DNA of 64,000 nucleotides from Nocardia brasiliensis ATCC 700358 (GTDB lineage: Bacteria > Actinomycetota > Actinomycetes > Mycobacteriales > Mycobacteriaceae): the NCBI RefSeq assembly GCF_000250675.2, contig NC_018681.1, positions 7,998,001 to 8,062,000 on the forward strand. Reading direction: 5' to 3'. The first letter of the stretch is position 1; each line of letters begins with the position of its first letter. A program made the position numbers and the translations under genes. The notes beneath the pieces are model-generated. The model did not search any database. It was not told the origin of the DNA and saw only the letters and a list, made by a program, of their open reading frames with translations. Of this stretch, positions 17,635 through 27,358 are shown piece by piece.

Positions 17635-20600
17635 ATGGGCGGGGTTGTCGAAGCGAAACAACCCACCGGGTCCGCTGAGCGCGCGCCCGGTGGTCCCGGC
17701 TGGATTCGCCGGCTGTGGGCGGAGAGCCGCACCCATCCGGGCACCCTCGCCGGTCTCGCGGTCACGATGCTGGGCGGCGCCGCGGTGGAGATCACCGCCC
17801 CGCTGCTGACCAAGCGCGCGGTCGACGCCGCCGGGCACGGCGCCACCTCCGTCATCGGGGTCGTCGCGCTGCTGCTGCTCCTGGTCGCCGCCGCACGATT
17901 CGCGGCCGGGTTCGGCCGCCGCCTGCTCGCGGGGAAACTCTCGCTGGACGTGCAACATTCGCTGCGCGTCGATCTGCTCGCCTCACTGCAACGGCTGGAC
18001 GGCACCGGCCAGGACGCGATCCGCACCGGCCAGGTGGTGTCGCGCTCGATCACCGACCTGCAACTGGTGCAGGGCTTGCTCGCGATGGCGCCGCTGTCGG
18101 GCATGGCGGTACTGCAATTCCTGCTGGCCGCCGTGGTGATGGTGTGGTTGTCACCGCCGCTGGCCGTGGTCGCGTTGCTCGTGGTGCCCGCGATCGGGCT
18201 GGTCGCGTACCGGGTGCGGCCGCGGCTCTACGCGGCGACCTGGTCCGCGCAGCAGCGCGCCGCCGACGTCGCCCAGCACGTCGAGGAGACCGTCACCGGT
18301 GTCCGGGTGGTCAAAGGCTTCGGGCAGGAGGCCCGCATGGTCGACGTGCTCGAACGGCACAGTCGCACCCTGTACGCCGAACGGATGCGCGCGGCCCGGA
18401 TCGATTCCCGGTTCGCCCCGACCGTGGCGGCCATTCCGCAGCTCGGCATGGTCGGCGTGATCGTGCTCGGCGGCTTCCTCGCGCTGCACGGCTCGATCGG
18501 GATCGGCACCTTCGTCGCGTTCGCCGCCTACGTCGCCACCATGACGGCGACCGCCCGGATCATGTCCGGCGCCCTGGTGCTCGCGCAGCTCACCCGCGCC
18601 GCCGCCGAACGCGTCTACCAGGTGATCGACACCGCGCCGGTGGTCACCGATCCCCCCGTGCCCGCGCCGCTGCCCGACGGTCCGCTCGGCATCGAGATCG
18701 ACTCGCTCACTTTCGGTTTCGATCCCGATCGGCCGGTGCTGCGCGAACTCGACCTGACCGTGCGTCCCGGGGAGACCGTGGCGATCATCGGCCCCGCCCG
18801 TTCCGGGAAGACCACGCTGTCACTGCTGCTGCCGCGCTTCTACGCGCCGGACGCGGGCAGCATCCGGCTGTTCAGCGAATCCGCCACGCACGCTGCGGCT
18901 TCCACCGCCGCCGGGATCGATATCGCCGAGGTCAGCGCGGCCGAGCTGCGCGGTGCGATCGGCGTCGTGTTCGACGATCCGTTCCTGTTCTCCGACACCA
19001 TCGCCGCCAACATCGCGCTCGGCCGCCCGGACGCCACCGACACCGAGATCCGGGCCGCCGCGAAATCCGCTGCGGCCGATGACTTCATCACCGAACTCCC
19101 GGACGGCTACGACACCGTCGTCGGCGAACGCGGCCTCACCCTGTCCGGCGGGCAACGCCAGCGCATCGCACTGGCCCGGGCGCTGCTGGCCCGCCCGCGC
19201 ATCCTCGTGCTGGACGACGCGACCTCCGCGGTGGACGCGATCACCGAAGCCGCGATCTTCGACACCCTGCCCGAACAGGACGGGCGCACCACCCTGATCC
19301 TGGCGCACCGGGAATCCACCCTGACCCATGCGGATCGGGTCATCCGGTTGCCCGGACCCGCCGGGTACCAGCCGATCACGCACGAGGCGGGCGCGCGGGC
19401 CGGTGCCGGGGCGGCCGCGACGACCTTCGCCGCCGCGGCCGCGGACCTCAGCGAAACCCCGGAGCTGCGGCGCAATATCGCACTGCTGCCGCCCGCCAAC
19501 GAACAGCCGGAACTCGACGAACAGCGGCTGCGGCAACCGGATCCGCGCTTCCGGCTGGCCCGGCTGCTGCGACCCGTCCGTCGGCTGATCGCCGCCACCC
19601 TCGCACTGCTGGCCCTGGACGCGTTGATCGGTGTGGGCTTCCCGCCGATCGTGCGGCACGCGATCGACGCGGGCGTCGGCAAGGCCGACACGAGCGCGCT
19701 CGGCGTCGCCGCGGTGCTCGGCGTGCTGCTCGTCGCCGCAGGGTGGACGATCGGCGCGGCCTCGACGCTGATCACCGCGCGCACCGGCGAACGCATGCTC
19801 TACGGGCTGCGCATCCGCAGCTACGCGCATCTGCAGCGCCTCGGGCTCGACTACTACGAGCGCGAGCTGTCCGGCCGCATCATGACGCGGATGACGACCG
19901 ACCTGGACTCACTGTCCACGTTCCTGCAGACCGGTTTGGCCACCACCCTGGTGGGTGGGCTGACCTTCGTCGGGATCGCGGTCGCGCTGCTGGTGATCGA
20001 TGTGTCGCTGGGCGCGGTGGTGCTCTTCGTCACGCTGCCGCCGCTGGTGCTGGCCACCGTGCTGTTCCGCCGGTACGCGTCCACGGCCTACACCGTGTCC
20101 CGGGAGAACGTCTCGACCGTGAACGCCGACTTCCAGGAGAACGTCGCGGGTTTGCGTGCGGTGCAGGCCAACCGGCACGAGCCCGCCGCGGCCCGCCGCT
20201 ACGCCGAGTACTCCGACCGCTACCGGCACAGCCGGATGCGGGCTCAGCGTCTGATCGCGTTGTACTTCCCGTACGTCACGGCGTGGTCGGACGTCGCGCT
20301 CGCCGTGGTGATCTTCGTCGGGGCGCGCGAGGTGGCGAACGGAACCACAACGGCGGGCACCCTGATCGCCTTCGTGCTGTACCTGGAACTGCTCTTCGCG
20401 CCGGTGCTGGCGCTCTCGCAGGTGTTCGACGGCTATCAGCAGGCCCGGGTCGGCCTGCGCCGGATCGCCGACCTGCTGCGCACCCCGTCGTCGCTGACCG
20501 CCGACCCGCCGGACGCGGTGCCGATCGAGCGCCTGCGCGGCGAGGTCGCCGTCACCGACGTCGGATTCCACTACCCGGGCAGCGATATCCGCGCCCTGGA

Positions 20601-21318
20601 CGGGGTGTCGCTGGAGATTCCGGCCGGTTCTACGCTGGCGCTCGTCGGCCCCACCGGCGCGGGCAAGTCGACCATCGTCAAATTGCTCGCCCGCCTCTAC
20701 GACATCCCTGCCGACGGCACCGGCGCGATCACCGTCGACGCGGTGGACGTCCGGGACTACCGGCTCGCCGACTATCGCGGCCGCCTCGGCATCGTGCCGC
20801 AGGAAGCCCACCTCTTCAGCGGTGACGTGGCGAGCAACATCGCGTTCGGCCGGCCCGGCGCGACCGAGACCGAAATCGCCGAAGCGGCGGCCGCGGTCGG
20901 CGCCGGCGACATGATCGCCGCGCTCCCCCTCGGCATGCGCCAGCCGGTCGGCGAACGCGGCCGCGGCCTGTCCGCGGGCCAGCGGCAGCTGATCGCGCTG
21001 GCCCGCGCCGAACTGGTGCGACCGGACCTGCTGCTGCTCGACGAGGCGACCGCGACCCTGGACCCGGACACCGAGGCGGCGGTGCTGGCCGCGAGCCGAT
21101 CGCTGACCCGGGGCCGGACCACGGTGCTCGTCGCGCACCGGCTGGGCACGGCCGCGCGTGCCGATCGGATTGCCGTCGTCGAGCACGGGCGGATCGCCGA
21201 AATCGGCACCCACGCCGAGCTCCTGACCGCCGCCGGACCATATTCCCGACTGTGGTCGGCGGCACGTACGAGCGAGGGAATATTCTCGGTGGACGACAAG
21301 TCGTCCTCTATGAGGTGA
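17635..21318 (+). CDS. Fused two-half ABC exporter (TMD-NBD-TMD-NBD), probable multidrug or lipid exporter
   Basis: A single chain of about 1227 residues holds two complete ABC exporter halves, like Rv0194 of M. tuberculosis, a fused multidrug exporter (comparison from memory). Counting from the alternative ATG at 17629, NBD1 has Walker A GPARSGKT (388-395), but the Q-loop glutamine is Asp (449) and the catalytic Glu is Asp (530, in VLDDATSAVD). NBD2 is canonical: GPTGAGKS (1007-1014), Q1058 and E1139 in LLDEATATLD. This is the one-active-site plan known from heterodimeric exporters. ATG 17635 is preferred over 17629 because TACCGT (17621-17626) is 8 nt upstream with no Shine-Dalgarno. It acts in the inner membrane. 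Confidence 0.9.
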   Translation: MGGVVEAKQPTGSAERAPGGPGWIRRLWAESRTHPGTLAGLAVTMLGGAAVEITAPLLTKRAVDAAGHGATSVIGVVALLLLLVAAARFAAGFGRRLLAGKLSLDVQHSLRVDLLASLQRLDGTGQDAIRTGQVVSRSITDLQLVQGLLAMAPLSGMAVLQFLLAAVVMVWLSPPLAVVALLVVPAIGLVAYRVRPRLYAATWSAQQRAADVAQHVEETVTGVRVVKGFGQEARMVDVLERHSRTLYAERMRAARIDSRFAPTVAAIPQLGMVGVIVLGGFLALHGSIGIGTFVAFAAYVATMTATARIMSGALVLAQLTRAAAERVYQVIDTAPVVTDPPVPAPLPDGPLGIEIDSLTFGFDPDRPVLRELDLTVRPGETVAIIGPARSGKTTLSLLLPRFYAPDAGSIRLFSESATHAAASTAAGIDIAEVSAAELRGAIGVVFDDPFLFSDTIAANIALGRPDATDTEIRAAAKSAAADDFITELPDGYDTVVGERGLTLSGGQRQRIALARALLARPRILVLDDATSAVDAITEAAIFDTLPEQDGRTTLILAHRESTLTHADRVIRLPGPAGYQPITHEAGARAGAGAAATTFAAAAADLSETPELRRNIALLPPANEQPELDEQRLRQPDPRFRLARLLRPVRRLIAATLALLALDALIGVGFPPIVRHAIDAGVGKADTSALGVAAVLGVLLVAAGWTIGAASTLITARTGERMLYGLRIRSYAHLQRLGLDYYERELSGRIMTRMTTDLDSLSTFLQTGLATTLVGGLTFVGIAVALLVIDVSLGAVVLFVTLPPLVLATVLFRRYASTAYTVSRENVSTVNADFQENVAGLRAVQANRHEPAAARRYAEYSDRYRHSRMRAQRLIALYFPYVTAWSDVALAVVIFVGAREVANGTTTAGTLIAFVLYLELLFAPVLALSQVFDGYQQARVGLRRIADLLRTPSSLTADPPDAVPIERLRGEVAVTDVGFHYPGSDIRALDGVSLEIPAGSTLALVGPTGAGKSTIVKLLARLYDIPADGTGAITVDAVDVRDYRLADYRGRLGIVPQEAHLFSGDVASNIAFGRPGATETEIAEAAAAVGAGDMIAALPLGMRQPVGERGRGLSAGQRQLIALARAELVRPDLLLLDEATATLDPDTEAAVLAASRSLTRGRTTVLVAHRLGTAARADRIAVVEHGRIAEIGTHAELLTAAGPYSRLWSAARTSEGIFSVDDKSSSMR

Positions 21319-21360
21319 GGTTTGCCGGGTGGTCAGTCGCTCCGTCGGTTTGCTGCTGGG

Positions 21361-21376
21361 CCTATCCTCAGATAGG
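21361..21376. promoter_or_regulatory. Small palindrome upstream of kgd
   Basis: CCTATC-CTCA-GATAGG is a perfect 6-bp inverted repeat in the 177-bp gap between the exporter and kgd. It could end exporter transcription or be an operator for kgd. Nothing else in the gap is recognisable as a riboswitch or RNA gene. Confidence 0.3.
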
Positions 21377-21495
21377 GCGCATCGGCGCGCATCGCTGATG
21401 CTGACCATTTCGAGCGACCTGCAAGCAGTCGCTACGGATGCCGGGCACGTCACAAACGTCGCAGCGCGAAGAACGAAATGAGGCGAACACCTGCT

Positions 21496-24400
21496 GTGAG
21501 CAGCTCAACTTCCCAGTTCGGACAGAACCAGTGGCTAGTCGATGAGATGTATCAAAAGTTCAAGCAAGATCCATCTTCGGTCGATGAGAGTTGGCACGAG
21601 TTCCTCGCCGATTACACGCCCGAAGCTACTGGTGATTCCGGTAACAGCCAGGCCGCTCCGGCCGCGGCCGCACCCGCGCAGGCGCCGACCCCGGCTCCGG
21701 CTCCCGCGTCGGTGAACTCGGCCCCGAAGGCCGCCGCGCCCGCACCCGCCGCCAAGCCCGCTCCCGCGGCGGCACCGGCCAAGACCACCGCCCGCGCGCC
21801 GCAGACCACCCCGGCGCCGACCTCCAACGCGGCCCCGACCTCCGGCGGCCCGAAGACCGACACCGCGGCCGACGAGGCCAAGGTGCTGCGCGGCGCCGCG
21901 GCGGCAGTGGCCAAGAACATGGCCGCCTCGCTCAGCATCCCCACCGCGACCAGCGTGCGCGCCATCCCGGCGAAGCTGATGATCGACAACCGTCTGGTCA
22001 TCAACAACCACCTGGCCCGCACCCGCGGCGGCAAGATCTCGTTCACCCACCTGCTCGGCTACGCGATCGTCCAGGCGGTCAAGTCGTTCCCGAACATGAA
22101 CCGGCACTTCGCCGAGATCGACGGCAAGCCGAACGCGGTCACCCCCGCGCACACCAACCTCGGCCTCGCCATCGATCTGCCCGGCAAGGACGGCAGCCGT
22201 TCGCTGGTCGTCGCGGCCATCAAGGGCACCGAGGCGATGAGCTTCGGCCAGTTCCACACCGCCTACGAGGACATCGTGCGCCGCGCGCGCGACGCCAAGC
22301 TGACCGCCGACGACTTCAGCGGCGTCACCATCTCGCTCACCAACCCCGGCACCATCGGCACCGTGCACTCGGTGCCCCGCCTCATGCCGGGCCAGGGCGC
22401 CATCATCGGCGCGGGCGCGATGGAGTACCCGGCCGAGTTCCAGGGCATGAGCGACGAGCGGATCGCCGATATCGGCGTCGGCAAGCTGATGACCCTCACC
22501 TCGACCTACGACCACCGCATCATCCAGGGCGCGGAGTCCGGCGACTTCCTGCGCACCATCCACCAGCTGCTGATCTCCGACGAGTTCTACGACGAGATCT
22601 TCCACGGCCTCGGCGTGCCGTACGAGCCGGTGCGCTGGCGCAAGGACATCCGGGAACGCGGCGTCGACAAGAGCACCCGCGTGCTCGAGATGATCGCCGC
22701 CTACCGCAACCGCGGCCACCTGATGGCCGACACCGACCCGCTGCGCCTGGTCAAGGACAAGTTCCGCAGCCACCCCGACCTCGACGTCACCCAGCACGGG
22801 CTGACCCTGTGGGACCTGGACCGCACCTTCAACGTCGGCGGCTTCCACGGCCAGGAGCAGATGAAGCTGCGCGAGGTCCTCTCGGTGCTGCGCGACGCCT
22901 ACTGCCGCCACGTCGGTGTGGAGTACACCCACATCCTGGAGACCGAGCAGCTGCAGTGGATCCAGGAGCGGGTCGAGCAGAAGCACGTCAAACCGACTGT
23001 CGCCCAGCAGAAGTACATCCTGAACCGGCTGAACGCGGCGGAGGCCTTCGAGACCTTCCTGCAGACCAAGTACGTCGGCCAGAAGCGCTTCTCGCTGGAA
23101 GGCGCCGAAGCCGTCATCCCGATGATGGACGCCACCATCGACCAGTGCGCCGAGCACGGGCTCGACGAGGTCGTCATCGGCATGCCGCACCGCGGCCGCC
23201 TCAACGTGCTCGCCAACATCGTCGGCAAGCCGTACTCGAAGATCTTCACCGAGTTCGAGGGCAATATGAACCCGGCCGGCGCGCACGGCTCCGGCGACGT
23301 GAAGTACCACCTCGGCGCGCACGGCACCTACCTGCAGATGTTCGGCGACAACGAGATCGAGGTCTCGCTCACCGCCAACCCGTCGCACCTGGAAGCGGTC
23401 GACCCGGTGCTCGAGGGTCTGGTCCGGGCCAAGCAGGACCTGCTCGACAAGGGCGACGGCGCGGAGGGCTACTCCGTGATGCCGCTGATGCTGCACGGTG
23501 ACGCCGCGTTCGCGGGTCAGGGTGTGGTGGCCGAGACGCTGAACCTGTCCGGGCTGCGCGGCTACCGCGTCGGCGGCACCATCCACATCGTGGTGAACAA
23601 CCAGATCGGCTTCACCACCGCGCCGGAGAACAGCCGCTCCACCGAATACTCCACCGATATCGCGAAGTTCATCGGCGCGCCGATCTTCCACGTGAACGGT
23701 GACGACCCGGAAGCCTGTGACTGGGTGGCCCGCCTCGCGGTCGACTTCCGGCAGAAGTTCCGCAAGGACGTCGTCATCGACATGGTCTGCTACCGGCGTC
23801 GCGGTCACAACGAGGGCGACGACCCGTCGATGACCCAGCCGTCCATGTACGACGTCATCGACACCAAGCGCTCGGTGCGCAAGGCCTACACCGAGAGCCT
23901 GATCGGCCGTGGCGACATCTCGCTGAAAGAGGCCGAGGACGCGCTGCGCGACTACCAGGGTCAGCTGGAGCGGGTGTTCAACGAGGTCCGCGAGCTGGAG
24001 AAGTACACCCCGGAGCCGAGCGAGTCCGTCGAAGACGACCAGAAGGTCCCGACCACCGTGCAGACGGCCGTCGACAAGACCATCCTGCAGCGCATCGGCG
24101 ACGCGTTCCTCAACGTGCCCGAAGGCTTCAACGTGCACCCGCGGGTCAAGCCGGTGCTGGAGAAGCGCCGCGAAATGGCCTACGAGGGCAAGGTCGACTG
24201 GGCCTTCGCCGAGCTGATGGCGTTCGGCACGCTGATCGACGAGGGCCGTGCGGTACGCCTCACCGGTCAGGACTCCCGGCGCGGCACGTTCACCCAGCGG
24301 CACGCGGTGATCATCGACCGCAAGACCGCCGGGGAGTACACGCCGCTGCACAACATCGGCAGCAAGGACCCGGGCTGGTTCGCGGTGCACGACTCGGCGC

Positions 24401-25245
24401 TGAGCGAATACGCCGCGGTCGGCTTCGAATACGGCTACTCGCTGGGCAACCCGAACGCACTCGTGCTGTGGGAGGCGCAGTTCGGTGACTTCGTCAACGG
24501 CGCGCAGTCGATCATCGACGAGTTCATCTCCTCCGGTGAAGCCAAGTGGGGCCAGCTCTCCGACGTCGTGCTGCTGCTGCCGCACGGCCACGAGGGCCAG
24601 GGGCCGGACCACACCTCCGGCCGGATCGAGCGGTTCCTGCAGCTGTGCGCCGAAGGGTCGATGACGGTTGCCGTGCCGTCGACCCCGGCGAACTACTTCC
24701 ACCTGCTGCGCCGCCACGCACTGGACGGCATCCGCCGTCCGATGATCGTCTTCACCCCGAAGTCGATGCTGCGCAACAAGGCCGTCGTGTCGGATCTGAA
24801 GGACTTCACCGAGAGCAAGTTCCGCTCCGTGTTCGACGAGCCCGCCTACGAGCAAGGCATCGGCGACCGCAGCAAGGTGAAGCGGATCCTGATGACCAGC
24901 GGCAAGCTGTACTACGAGCTGGCCGCCGAGAAGGCGAAGCAGAAGCGCGAAGACGTCGCGATCGTGCGGATCGAGCAGCTCTACCCGCTGCCCACCTACC
25001 GCCTCAACGAGTCGCTGGAGCGCTACACCAACGCCACCGACATCGTGTGGGTCCAGGAGGAACCGGCCAACCAGGGCGCCTGGCCCTTCTTCGGCCTGAA
25101 CCTGCCGGAGGTCCTGCCCGAGCGGCTCGGCAAGCTGCGCCGCATCTCCCGTCGTGCCATGTCGGCCCCGTCCTCGGGTTCGAGCAAGGTGCACGCCGTC
25201 GAGCAGGCGGAGATCATCGCCGAGGCCTTCGAGCCGACCAGCTAG
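21496..25245 (+). CDS. kgd: Multifunctional 2-oxoglutarate metabolism enzyme (2-oxoglutarate decarboxylase/dehydrogenase E1 with fused succinyltransferase domain)
   Basis: This 1249-residue protein matches mycobacterial Kgd (Rv1248c) along its whole length. A short helical N-terminus (FGQNQWLVDEMYQKF) is followed by an Ala/Pro-rich linker (about 45-125). An E2o-like acyltransferase domain follows, with H340 in YDHRIIQGAESGDF. The thiamine-diphosphate E1 part contains GDAAFAGQG (G668, D669). It decarboxylates 2-oxoglutarate and, with E2/E3 partners, feeds succinyl-CoA into the TCA cycle; in mycobacteria GarA inhibits it. GTG 21496 aligns with the mycobacterial start; ATG 21478 is possible. Confidence 0.97.
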   Translation: MSSSTSQFGQNQWLVDEMYQKFKQDPSSVDESWHEFLADYTPEATGDSGNSQAAPAAAAPAQAPTPAPAPASVNSAPKAAAPAPAAKPAPAAAPAKTTARAPQTTPAPTSNAAPTSGGPKTDTAADEAKVLRGAAAAVAKNMAASLSIPTATSVRAIPAKLMIDNRLVINNHLARTRGGKISFTHLLGYAIVQAVKSFPNMNRHFAEIDGKPNAVTPAHTNLGLAIDLPGKDGSRSLVVAAIKGTEAMSFGQFHTAYEDIVRRARDAKLTADDFSGVTISLTNPGTIGTVHSVPRLMPGQGAIIGAGAMEYPAEFQGMSDERIADIGVGKLMTLTSTYDHRIIQGAESGDFLRTIHQLLISDEFYDEIFHGLGVPYEPVRWRKDIRERGVDKSTRVLEMIAAYRNRGHLMADTDPLRLVKDKFRSHPDLDVTQHGLTLWDLDRTFNVGGFHGQEQMKLREVLSVLRDAYCRHVGVEYTHILETEQLQWIQERVEQKHVKPTVAQQKYILNRLNAAEAFETFLQTKYVGQKRFSLEGAEAVIPMMDATIDQCAEHGLDEVVIGMPHRGRLNVLANIVGKPYSKIFTEFEGNMNPAGAHGSGDVKYHLGAHGTYLQMFGDNEIEVSLTANPSHLEAVDPVLEGLVRAKQDLLDKGDGAEGYSVMPLMLHGDAAFAGQGVVAETLNLSGLRGYRVGGTIHIVVNNQIGFTTAPENSRSTEYSTDIAKFIGAPIFHVNGDDPEACDWVARLAVDFRQKFRKDVVIDMVCYRRRGHNEGDDPSMTQPSMYDVIDTKRSVRKAYTESLIGRGDISLKEAEDALRDYQGQLERVFNEVRELEKYTPEPSESVEDDQKVPTTVQTAVDKTILQRIGDAFLNVPEGFNVHPRVKPVLEKRREMAYEGKVDWAFAELMAFGTLIDEGRAVRLTGQDSRRGTFTQRHAVIIDRKTAGEYTPLHNIGSKDPGWFAVHDSALSEYAAVGFEYGYSLGNPNALVLWEAQFGDFVNGAQSIIDEFISSGEAKWGQLSDVVLLLPHGHEGQGPDHTSGRIERFLQLCAEGSMTVAVPSTPANYFHLLRRHALDGIRRPMIVFTPKSMLRNKAVVSDLKDFTESKFRSVFDEPAYEQGIGDRSKVKRILMTSGKLYYELAAEKAKQKREDVAIVRIEQLYPLPTYRLNESLERYTNATDIVWVQEEPANQGAWPFFGLNLPEVLPERLGKLRRISRRAMSAPSSGSSKVHAVEQAEIIAEAFEPTS

Positions 25246-25262
25246 TTTTCGCTGACCCGACA

Positions 25263-25302
25263 CCGGGCCGGATCGCTTCCACACCGAAGCGACCCGGCCC
25301 GG
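25263..25302. terminator. Strong terminator after kgd
   Basis: A stem of 9 bp (CCGGGCCGG at 25263-25271 with CCGGCCCGG at 25294-25302) is followed, after one mismatch, by 7 more pairs and a 6-nt loop. The sequence then runs CGTCTTTCTC, a weak T-tract. It sits 18 bp after the kgd stop. Confidence 0.8.
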
Positions 25303-25348
25303 CGTCTTTCTCATCGACACTGCTCAGGACCGTACGTAGACTCGCCGC

Positions 25349-25681
25349 ATGAGCGACGGGGGTACGCCAGGCCAGCAGGTATCGGTGGTGCCCGACCGAG
25401 TCCACGAGGTCGGCGCCTACGTCTACGAACTGGCCGAAGCGCTGCGCTCAGCCCTGGACGCCGCGGCCAAGGACGTCGACGCGCTGACCGGCAGCGGCTG
25501 GACCGGTGACGCGGCCACCGAATTCGCCACCGGCTGGACCGATGTCCGCGACGGCGGCGTGCAGATCATGTCCGCGCTGACCGGCATGGCGGAGAAACTC
25601 GGCGTCACCGCCGACACCTATCGGCAGCGCGACGACAGCAACGCGGCCGCACTGCACACCTCCAGCCTGGATCTGCCATGA
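25349..25681 (+). CDS. EspC-like type VII secretion target protein
   Basis: This 110-residue helical protein has a central GSGWTGDAATEFATGW turn between two helices, the WXG hairpin style. Its N-terminal VVPDRVHEVGAYVYELAEAL helix resembles ESX EspC-like proteins. Such proteins are co-secreted with, or chaperone, T7SS effectors. TAGACT (25337-25342) ends 6 nt before the ATG and no Shine-Dalgarno is seen, so this probable first gene of the effector operon is likely leaderless. Its stop overlaps the next ATG (ATGA). Confidence 0.8.
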   Translation: MSDGGTPGQQVSVVPDRVHEVGAYVYELAEALRSALDAAAKDVDALTGSGWTGDAATEFATGWTDVRDGGVQIMSALTGMAEKLGVTADTYRQRDDSNAAALHTSSLDLP

Positions 25682-25977
25682 GCTCCGAATTCTCGGTGGA
25701 CCTCGAGCACCTGGACCAGATCGTGTCCCGCCTCTCCGGACTAGCCGGCTTCGTCGCCGACCACCTCGACGAAATCGACGATCGCGTAGCCACTTTGCAC
25801 GGCACCGGCTGGGAAAGTGTTGCGGCCCAGGCCTACACCGACGCCCACCGCCAATGGGCCACGGGCGCCCGCGAATTCGTCGAAGGTGTACGCGAAATGA
25901 GCGACGCGGCCAAACAGGCCCACGCCCGCTACACCCGCGCCATCGAACTCAACAGCAAGATGCTCGGCGGAGCCTGA
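25678..25977 (+). CDS. WXG100 family type VII secretion partner
   Basis: This 99-residue two-helix protein has GTGWESVAAQAYTDAHRQW at its centre: Trp is present but the WxG glycine is Ser. A heptad-like C-terminal helix ends in ELNSKMLGGA. It probably pairs with the EspC-like protein or with the N-terminal domain of the toxin to form the secretion-competent helical bundle. It overlaps the preceding gene and is followed 3 bp later by the toxin gene. Confidence 0.85.
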   Translation: MSSEFSVDLEHLDQIVSRLSGLAGFVADHLDEIDDRVATLHGTGWESVAAQAYTDAHRQWATGAREFVEGVREMSDAAKQAHARYTRAIELNSKMLGGA

Positions 25978-25980
25978 GCC

Positions 25981-27321
25981 ATGCGCATCGACTGGCAGGT
26001 CTACTACGACGCCGCCAAGCGGTGCCACGACCTCGCCACCGAGCTACGCCGCGCCGACAAACCGGTGCACGACGCGGTCAAAGGTGAATGCGCCGGGATG
26101 GCCGGTGATGCGCCCGGTTGCAAAGAGTGGGGCGAGAAGTACGACAGCACCGCACGCGACACGATGCAGTCGTGCACGAACCTCGCCGACGCCCTCACCA
26201 ACTTCGGCTACGTGCTCTACGCCGCCGGTTACAACTACGGCATCAGCAACAAGAGCAACCCGGCGCCCGAACGGCCGGACGTTCGCGAGATGACCGGATA
26301 CCAGGTGACCATCCCGACTTCGGTGCGCAACAACGGAATCGGCATCGAACATCACGGCGGCGTCCAGGAACTCTTCGACGCGCTGATCGCGAAAATCCTG
26401 TCGACGTTCGGGAAACTGCCCAACGGCGATATCGCGAAACTCGAGAAGGCCTCATCCACCTGGACGACCTTCGCCAACCACGAGACTGTCACCGGCGCCG
26501 CCGCACGCATCACCACCATCATCGGCCTGTTCGACACAATCGAAGACAAAACCAACCTGCCCCCGCTGCTCGCCCACCTCGAAACTTTGCGCGGCGGCGC
26601 AAATCAGGTCGCAGCCGCCGCCCTGAACCTCGCGACCCCCGTCTCCGACTATCACGCCGGAACCGTCGAGGTCCGCGGCAACATCGAATCCTCGATCACC
26701 CAGGCCGAATGGGCCATCGGCCTCACCGTCGTCGCCGCCGCGGCCGCCGCCTGGTTCACCTTCGGCGGCAGCGCCGCCGCCGGCGCCGGCGGTGTCGGCG
26801 CCATAGTCACCAACACCATCAACACCATCCGCACCGTCTACCAGGGCAGCAATCTCCTCAAAGCCGTAGGCCTTGCCACCGCCGCCGCCGGCGCCATCGG
26901 CGTAATCAAATCCTTCGACAAAGTCCCCGACCTGACCCCCACCCTCACCTCCCTCGCCAGCATCATCGCCATGCGGGTGCTGATCGATGATGATGGAGAC
27001 GCCCCAAACGGCACCACCGACCAATCAAGCCGACCGACCAAGACAGACAAGATCAAAGAGCATCTGACGGACCGAGATCTCGATGCGGCCAGGCGTGAAC
27101 TGAACGGCGAAGTGGTAGCCAGAAAGCCGGATGGGACGCCATGGGATCACGTCCGCGAGGTCCGGGACGCCCAGAACGGACTGGTCAACAGAATTGGCCA
27201 GATACAACGAAAACTCGGCGACTCGCGGACAAGTGGCACGGAACGACAAGAGCTTGAACGCGAGCTTTCGGAAGCCAGCAGACTCCTGGACTATAGTGAG
27301 CAATTCGTTCCGAGAAGCTGA
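25981..27321 (+). CDS. T7SS polymorphic toxin, C-terminal domain resembling polymorphic toxin type 28 (Ntox28)
   Basis: This 446-residue protein has three parts. Residues 1-100 are helical with a CKEWGEKYD turn, fitting a WXG/LXG-like secretion domain. Residues 244-300 hold a hydrophobic Ala/Gly-rich stretch, beginning at W244, that may insert in a membrane. Residues 357-446 are a charged helical tip containing PWDHVREVRDAQNGL (about 387-401). That motif resembles the predicted RNase domain Ntox28 of polymorphic and CDI toxins (recognised from memory, not searched). GC falls from 91/120 bases at 26701-26820 to 62/120 at 27301-27420, so the tip looks acquired. The gene follows two small T7SS partners and precedes a CdiI-like immunity gene. 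Confidence 0.78.
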   Translation: MRIDWQVYYDAAKRCHDLATELRRADKPVHDAVKGECAGMAGDAPGCKEWGEKYDSTARDTMQSCTNLADALTNFGYVLYAAGYNYGISNKSNPAPERPDVREMTGYQVTIPTSVRNNGIGIEHHGGVQELFDALIAKILSTFGKLPNGDIAKLEKASSTWTTFANHETVTGAAARITTIIGLFDTIEDKTNLPPLLAHLETLRGGANQVAAAALNLATPVSDYHAGTVEVRGNIESSITQAEWAIGLTVVAAAAAAWFTFGGSAAAGAGGVGAIVTNTINTIRTVYQGSNLLKAVGLATAAAGAIGVIKSFDKVPDLTPTLTSLASIIAMRVLIDDDGDAPNGTTDQSSRPTKTDKIKEHLTDRDLDAARRELNGEVVARKPDGTPWDHVREVRDAQNGLVNRIGQIQRKLGDSRTSGTERQELERELSEASRLLDYSEQFVPRS

Positions 27322-27358
27322 AATCAGCATAGGCACGACTGTTAGGGAAAATGCAATC

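Noticed and set aside
21535..25320. A 1261-codon open frame antisense to kgd
   Set aside because: It is a by-product of codon bias in a highly conserved GC-rich gene; the sense strand matches Kgd end to end, while the antisense product is His/Arg/Val-rich low complexity.
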